From assembly GCA_002408485.1 (NCBI GenBank), contig DHSP01000016.1, positions 10,058 through 29,577 on the forward strand: 19,520 nucleotides of DNA. The letters are read 5' to 3'. Positions 15,660 to 19,520 of this stretch are shown here, one piece after another; position 1 is the stretch's first letter; the number at the start of each line of letters is the position of its first letter. A model generated the notes under the pieces. It was not told the origin of the DNA, searched no databases, and worked only from the letters and a program-made list of their open reading frames with translations. Source of the DNA: Proteiniphilum sp. UBA5283 (GTDB lineage Bacteria; Bacteroidota; Bacteroidia; Bacteroidales; Dysgonomonadaceae). A program made the translations under genes and the position numbers.

Positions 15660-15801
15660 GTGGTTTGACGCAGGCAACAATTCGCTTTTTTACTCCCCTA
15701 AACCCAAATATCATTAAAAATGAAAAGAAAGCATTTCAACATCTTTTATTTGAATGTTTTTTTTAGGATATTTGCGGGTCAAAACTAACTTTTTGCAACG
15801 A

Positions 15802-17193
15802 ATGAAGCGCAAATTCATCATAAAAGGGCTTTTACTAACCTTTGCAGCGATACTCACCCTCTCGTGTAACGACACACTCGACCAGGTAGGGTTCACCGTC
15901 CAACCCGGCAAGGACCGACTCAACCTGGGAGTGGACACACTTGATTTACAGGCGCGCACTGTAGAAGTGGATTCTGTTTTCAGTAAAACAAAATACCCGG
16001 TCCTGGGCGAATATACGGATCCTGTTTTCGGCACCGTCAAATCATCCTATATCGGCGAATTTTATTTGCCCGAAGGTACCGAATTCAAGGAGGGTGCCGA
16101 GATCGACTCGGTACGTGTTATTGTCTCCTACACAAAAATGATGGGCGACTCGCTTGCACCCATGGAACTTTCGGTATACGAAGTGAACAAATCGCTGAAG
16201 GGGCTGGACAACTATTCACATGTTGATCCGGCAACATACGCCGACCTGTCGGCCCCCCTGGGATCACAGGTCTTCACGGGCAAGAACTCAACCTACCGGA
16301 CAGAAACGTATTCCTCCGGTTACACCACCACGACGTACAATGTGTACGACATTATTGTGAGACTGCCCGATTCGCTGGGCGAACGATTTCTTACCGAATA
16401 CAGGAAGCCGGGTCACGGAAAAATGGTGAATGCCGACACGTTCAGAGAGTTCTTCCGCGGATTGTATTTTGCCACCACCTTTGGCAACAGCACCGTTCTC
16501 AACGTGAACATAACGTCACTCTACGTGCATTATCATTATCTCGATAAAAAGGGGTCCTCCACGAAACAGGACACCATCCGCACCGATATGATGCGATTGA
16601 ACATTACCCCGGAGGTTACCCAGCTCAATTACATCCAAAACGACAACAGCAAGCTACTGGGCACAAGCGATGCACATGCGTATGTAAAAAGCCCCGCGGG
16701 GGTAAACACAGAAATCACGTTCCCGTTTTCGGAAATACACGACAAAATTAAATCACAGGCCCTGAACCTGGCTAACTTCACCGTGTACGCGATGCCGGAG
16801 GCCTCTGAAAACCCAATGGTGAAGATCAGCCCGCCCGACTATCTGCTGCTGGTAAACAAAGACTCTCTGAACGGCTTTTTTGAACAACGCAAACTGCCCG
16901 ACAACATGACCAGCTTCCTGTCGGCAAAGTTTGACGCCACCTCCTACTCCTACAGGTTCAACAACATCTCCACGATGATCAACCATTACAACCAAAAGCA
17001 TGGCGGCGCAGCCTTCAATTTGGTCTACTACCTGATTCCTGTGGATGCAACCTACACAACCGTGCAGCAGAGCTACTATTCTTCGGGAAGCCAGGCACTC
17101 ACCGAGTTGCACAACCAGATGTGGCCTACGGCTGCCAAGTTGGACAAACGGGTAGGGAATCTGAAACTGGAGCTGATCTTCAGCAATTTTTAA
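15802..17193 (+). CDS. DUF4270 family lipoprotein
   Basis: 463 residues from ATG 15802. The signal peptide MKRKFIIKGLLLTFAAILTLSC ends at Cys22 (lipobox LSC, with Thr at -3). The mature protein starts CNDTLDQVGFTVQPG and has the pattern of DUF4270: DTLDLQARTVEVDSV, then LGEYTDPVFGTVKSSYIGEF, then EIDSVRVIVSYT, a long beta-rich middle, and a late NHYNQKHGGAAFNLVYYLIPVDA. It is predicted to be an outer-membrane or surface lipoprotein; no enzymatic residues can be named. A longer in-frame reading from 15754 adds 16 residues before the signal peptide and is rejected. It follows the half-length synthase-like gene on the same strand, a pairing I believe recurs in the phylum. The function of the family is unknown. 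Confidence 0.88.
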   Translation: MKRKFIIKGLLLTFAAILTLSCNDTLDQVGFTVQPGKDRLNLGVDTLDLQARTVEVDSVFSKTKYPVLGEYTDPVFGTVKSSYIGEFYLPEGTEFKEGAEIDSVRVIVSYTKMMGDSLAPMELSVYEVNKSLKGLDNYSHVDPATYADLSAPLGSQVFTGKNSTYRTETYSSGYTTTTYNVYDIIVRLPDSLGERFLTEYRKPGHGKMVNADTFREFFRGLYFATTFGNSTVLNVNITSLYVHYHYLDKKGSSTKQDTIRTDMMRLNITPEVTQLNYIQNDNSKLLGTSDAHAYVKSPAGVNTEITFPFSEIHDKIKSQALNLANFTVYAMPEASENPMVKISPPDYLLLVNKDSLNGFFEQRKLPDNMTSFLSAKFDATSYSYRFNNISTMINHYNQKHGGAAFNLVYYLIPVDATYTTVQQSYYSSGSQALTELHNQMWPTAAKLDKRVGNLKLELIFSNF

Positions 17194-17293
17194 ATCACGG
17201 ACGGGCTCTGTTTTGGTGGACAAAGTGGGGCCTGCCAGCATCGGGCAGATGCCTCGCGTAAGGCCTGTTCAACAAAGTGTATAATAAGCTGAT

Positions 17294-17965
17294 ATGAGCT
17301 ATTTCCTATTTATATTCTTCGCGTGTTTTACATCGGCTTCCTCTTTGCCAACGCTGTCAATGGCAGGAGGAAACGATTTTCCTGGCGCAGAAAGATGGGT
17401 AAATGAATCGACAAACATTGGTGGTTTTCTGCAAATTTCTTACGACAACCTGTTTTCTTCCCAAGTTGGAGAACCACAGGGATACTCTTCCAACGCCACT
17501 AAAAAAACGAAAAGCATCATAGGTGCTTTTTTTGTGGTCCTGGTCATTGTCATGCTTGCTTTGATTCCCAAAGGATTGCTGATTTATTTCGTTTGGCGTA
17601 AGTCCCGGAATCAAAAACAGGCAGACCATGCAGAAGCAGCTATCGCTGTTCACCCGGAACCAAAACTTGACCTTTATTTTGAAGAGATGCGCGAGCTTGC
17701 CATAAAAAATGATCCCCTATTCCTGAAGCGATTCACGGAAGTGTACCCTGATTTTACGCGGCGTCTCCTGCACAAACACCCCCAGCTGTCGAAATCCGAA
17801 TTATCGCTCTGTGCGATGATCTTCCTGAACTTCTCTTCAAAAGAAATTGCAGAATATACTTTTATTCAACACCGCTCGGTACAAACCAACAGAAGCCGCT
17901 TACGAAAAAAAATGCGCCTCTCTTCCCACACGGATCTCTACAGATATATCAAATCTTTTGCCTGA
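17294..17965 (+). CDS. Membrane-anchored LuxR-like helix-turn-helix protein
   Basis: 223 residues. The N-terminus MSYFLFIFFACFTSASSLPTL is a signal peptide or first helix, followed by a short extracytoplasmic segment (about 25-72). A strong transmembrane helix lies at about 74-101 (IIGAFFVVLVIVMLALIPKGLLIYFVW). A cytoplasmic linker leads to a C-terminal domain at about 145-220 with RRLLHKHPQLSKSELSLC, NFSSKEIAEYTF, then recognition-helix text SVQTNRSRLRKKM and LYRYIKSF. The order (el.lca.i.ln.s.kEIA, sv...R.RLRKK) matches the LuxR/GerE-like HTH found at the end of Bacteroidota membrane and TPR regulators. It is likely a DNA-binding protein tethered to the inner membrane and sensing something outside or in the bilayer. 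It starts 100 nt after the DUF4270 gene; cotranscription is possible. Confidence 0.8.
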   Translation: MSYFLFIFFACFTSASSLPTLSMAGGNDFPGAERWVNESTNIGGFLQISYDNLFSSQVGEPQGYSSNATKKTKSIIGAFFVVLVIVMLALIPKGLLIYFVWRKSRNQKQADHAEAAIAVHPEPKLDLYFEEMRELAIKNDPLFLKRFTEVYPDFTRRLLHKHPQLSKSELSLCAMIFLNFSSKEIAEYTFIQHRSVQTNRSRLRKKMRLSSHTDLYRYIKSFA

Positions 17966-17993
17966 TTCTGAAACCATCCGACCCAATATGACA

Positions 17994-18019
17994 TCCTTTT
18001 CCATTGAAGGAGTTTTTTT
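17994..18019 (+). terminator. Weak intrinsic terminator after the HTH gene
   Basis: TCCTT (17994-17998) pairs with AAGGA (18007-18011) over an 8-nt loop, then G and seven T (18013-18019). The stem is only 5 bp, so the strength is doubtful; it lies 29 nt after the HTH stop codon. Confidence 0.4.
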
Positions 18020-18158
18020 CACACCCTGAATGACGAATGGAATTATATTCCCGAAAATACTCTCCGTGCGCAGCCGATAAATTTCAAAAGGGCATAAAAA
18101 CAATGTATCACATCCTCTCTGCTGATTATCTGTGTATTAAATTCCAACACTATACAAT

Positions 18159-18220
18159 TGTAGTACCCCTGTAGGGCCTGCTTTGGACTTTTTCGCACCA
18201 AATGTAGTACCTGTTGTAGG
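18159..18220 (+). repeat. Two direct repeats upstream of exbB
   Basis: TGTAGTACCCCTGTAGG (18159-18175) and TGTAGTACCTGTTGTAGG (18203-18220) start 44 bp apart, about four helical turns. A partial third copy, GTACCTGTT, lies at 18241-18249. They could be binding sites for one regulator or remnants of a duplicated element. Confidence 0.45.
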
Positions 18221-18236
18221 AGGTGTATCGCACCTC
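18220..18236 (+). repeat. Short perfect hairpin
   Basis: GAGGTG (18220-18225) and CACCTC (18231-18236) around TATCG. It directly abuts the second direct repeat. There is no T-run right after, so it is not a standard terminator. Confidence 0.4.
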
Positions 18237-18359
18237 TGACGTACCTGTTTTATTAAAATATAAACTTTATGTTGCGAAATTTGTACCGCTTTTTTAGAAA
18301 AGCATTATCTACTTTTCTTGATGTTCAATTTTGTCCTCATTCGCTGAAAGTTTTGTGAT

Positions 18360-18405
18360 GCATGACGCACATAATTTGCTGATGTTTATAAAATACACGT
18401 CATGC
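18360..18405 (+). repeat. 8-bp inverted repeat spaced by 30 bp
   Basis: GCATGACG (18360-18367) and CGTCATGC (18398-18405) are perfect inverted copies. The AT-rich spacer includes ATAATTTG, two bases away from the -7 consensus TAnnTTTG. It could be an operator pair or the stem of a leader RNA ahead of exbB. Confidence 0.4.
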
Positions 18406-18487
18406 TGAATCGGGATTTACAGTGATTGGGGACATTTTGATTTGTAAAGAATAAATTTACATTACAATAAACACAAAAAACAAATTT

Positions 18488-19336
18488 ATGACAACAAATG
18501 AGAATGGGCTGAAAAAGCAACGTGAGATCAACTCCGTTAAAAAGAAAAAACAATCAAAAGGGCTTTCTTCAGGTTTGGTGATTGCGCTCTCTTTCGTGGT
18601 AGCGCTTTCGATATTCCAATTCGTTTTTGGAAATCCGGACAACTTTATCGGAGGGAACAGAGACAATCTTCCGTTGCAAGGAAACCTGCTGGGTACGATC
18701 TACAAAGGCGGGTTTGTGATTCCTGTAATCATGACCATGCTTATATCGGTAATCGTACTGAGTATCGAACGCCTGATTGCAATTGCCAGATGCAAGGGCA
18801 AGGGCGACTTAACCGTTTTTGTAACAACCATCAAAGAAAAACTTGCTCACGATGATATTCAGGGTGCACGAACTCTTTGTGACCAACAGAAGGGATCGGT
18901 TGCTGCCGTGATCAATGCAGGACTCGACATGTACGAACTGATGCTGAAAGACAATACAGGCTTAACGAAAGAACAAAAGGCGGCCAACATCAGCGAAAAA
19001 ATTGACGAAGCAACCGCATTGGAACTCCCCATGATGAATCAAAACCTTCCCGTAATCGCAACCTTCTCTAACCTGGGCACACTTACCGGGTTGTTCGGTA
19101 CCGTACTCGGGATGATACGCTCGTTCGCTTCACTGGGAGGCTCCGGCGGAACCGATTCTGCTGCACTTTCGGTAGGTATTTCCGAGGCACTTGTCAATAC
19201 GGCTTTCGGTATTCTTACGGGAGCGATTGCCATTATATCCTATAACTATTTCACGGCAAAGATCGACAACATCACCTATGCCATCGACGAAATAGGTTTC
19301 TCTATTGTAAATGTCTTTCAATCGAGACATTCCTAA
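18488..19336 (+). CDS. exbB: ExbB/TolQ/MotA-family proton channel
   Basis: 282 residues. Cytoplasmic N-terminus of about 26 residues rich in lysine (VKKKKQSKG), a first helix at about 27-47, then helices at about 75-96, 190-213 and 231-253. The MotA/TolQ/ExbB domain carries the family text ATFSNLGTLTGLFGTVLGM and ISEALVNTAFGILTGAIAI, including the conserved Thr and Gly lining the channel. It works with ExbD to use the proton gradient to drive TonB and outer-membrane uptake. The extra N-terminal helix makes four, against three in E. coli ExbB. The exbD gene follows 12 nt later, so they form an operon. TolQ is an alternative name that cannot be ruled out. Confidence 0.93.
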   Translation: MTTNENGLKKQREINSVKKKKQSKGLSSGLVIALSFVVALSIFQFVFGNPDNFIGGNRDNLPLQGNLLGTIYKGGFVIPVIMTMLISVIVLSIERLIAIARCKGKGDLTVFVTTIKEKLAHDDIQGARTLCDQQKGSVAAVINAGLDMYELMLKDNTGLTKEQKAANISEKIDEATALELPMMNQNLPVIATFSNLGTLTGLFGTVLGMIRSFASLGGSGGTDSAALSVGISEALVNTAFGILTGAIAIISYNYFTAKIDNITYAIDEIGFSIVNVFQSRHS

Positions 19337-19348
19337 AAATTTAAACAG

Positions 19349-19520
19349 ATGGCCAGACCAACATTACCAAAAAGAGATACGTGGATCGACATGACGCCCA
19401 TGAGCGACGTGATGGTACTGCTGCTCACATTCTTCATGCTGACCTCTACCTTCCTGAAACCGGAACCGGTGACGGTGAACACCCCCATGTCGGTATCCGA
19501 GATAAAGATCCCCGAGAAGA
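19349..19520 (+). CDS. exbD: ExbD/TolR-family protein, N-terminal part (cut by window edge)
   Basis: 57 codons are visible from ATG 19349, with no stop before the right edge. The sequence begins MARPTLPKRDTWIDMTPMSD and continues VMVLLLTFFMLTSTFLKPEP: a short cytoplasmic arm and one membrane helix starting near residue 18. Asp20 is the conserved membrane aspartate that carries protons in ExbD/TolR. It partners the ExbB-like protein encoded 12 nt upstream. Since Bacteroidota often have two exbD genes in a row, a second copy may follow outside the window. Confidence 0.92.
   Translation, partial: MARPTLPKRDTWIDMTPMSDVMVLLLTFFMLTSTFLKPEPVTVNTPMSVSEIKIPEK

Larger units (their letters stand above)
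17966..18487. other. 522-bp gap before exbB with repeats, no convincing gene
   Basis: AT-rich stretch containing a weak terminator (17994-18019), two 17-18-nt direct repeats (18159-18220), a short hairpin (18220-18236) and a widely spaced inverted repeat (18360-18405). The longest plus-strand ATG frames inside are about 8-16 codons. No tRNA, rRNA or IS end was recognised. It likely carries the exbB promoter and leader. Confidence 0.6.

Noticed and set aside
14925..15680. 251-codon minus-strand frame
   Set aside because: Antisense to the synthase-like gene, whose sense frame aligns with GT5 proteins.
17220..17279. ACAAAGTG direct repeats with nested GGCCT/AGGCC and CTGCC/GGCAG arms after the DUF4270 gene
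   Set aside because: The repeats are only 8 bp and the arms 5 bp and mutually exclusive; compatible with chance in a GC-rich spacer.
1..19520. CRISPR array, prophage, insertion sequence or tRNA/rRNA
   Set aside because: No regularly spaced repeats, no transposase or integrase, and no cloverleaf-like stretch was seen on either strand.

Overview
This window looks like chromosomal DNA of a Bacteroidota member, most likely order Bacteroidales. The reasons are the recurring Bacteroidetes-type promoter box TAnnTTTG upstream of many genes, the lack of clear Shine-Dalgarno sites, an intermediate G+C content, and family-typical genes: a DUF4270 lipoprotein, a single-domain glycogen-synthase-like protein beside panC/panD, a ROK regulator, and an ExbB protein with an extra N-terminal helix. 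A Dysgonomonadaceae-like genus is a guess from general feel and is not proven.

Layout. 1-2174 (-) is a nearly complete membrane pyrophosphatase (hppA) running off the left edge. 2175-2510 is a divergent promoter region. 2511-3716 (+) is a ROK-family transcriptional regulator. 3802-5100 (+) is metY (O-acetylhomoserine sulfhydrylase), ending in a strong bidirectional terminator shared with a convergent small lipoprotein gene (5174-5719, -). 5997-6887 (+) is a membrane-anchored coiled-coil protein and 6963-8837 (+) an SLC13-type permease with central TrkA-C domains. From 14641 down to 8914, five minus-strand genes are tightly spaced: panC, panD, a MATE transporter, an outer-membrane beta-barrel protein and ligA. 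Divergent from panC are a half-length glycogen-synthase-like protein (14841-15659), a DUF4270 lipoprotein (15802-17193) and a membrane-bound HTH protein (17294-17965). After a 522-bp gap containing direct and inverted repeats come exbB (18488-19336) and the start of exbD (19349 to the right edge).

Functionally, most of the window is housekeeping: PPi-driven ion pumping, sulfur assimilation into homocysteine, beta-alanine and pantothenate synthesis, DNA replication and repair, and energising of TonB-dependent outer-membrane transport. No CRISPR array, rRNA, tRNA, prophage or insertion sequence was recognised, and no clear defence or novel multi-gene system. The spots most worth a second look are the glycogen-synthase half protein that has lost its substrate-binding motif, its DUF4270 neighbour, the membrane-tethered HTH protein, a hairpin or operator at the start of the MATE gene, and the repeat-bearing gap before exbB.
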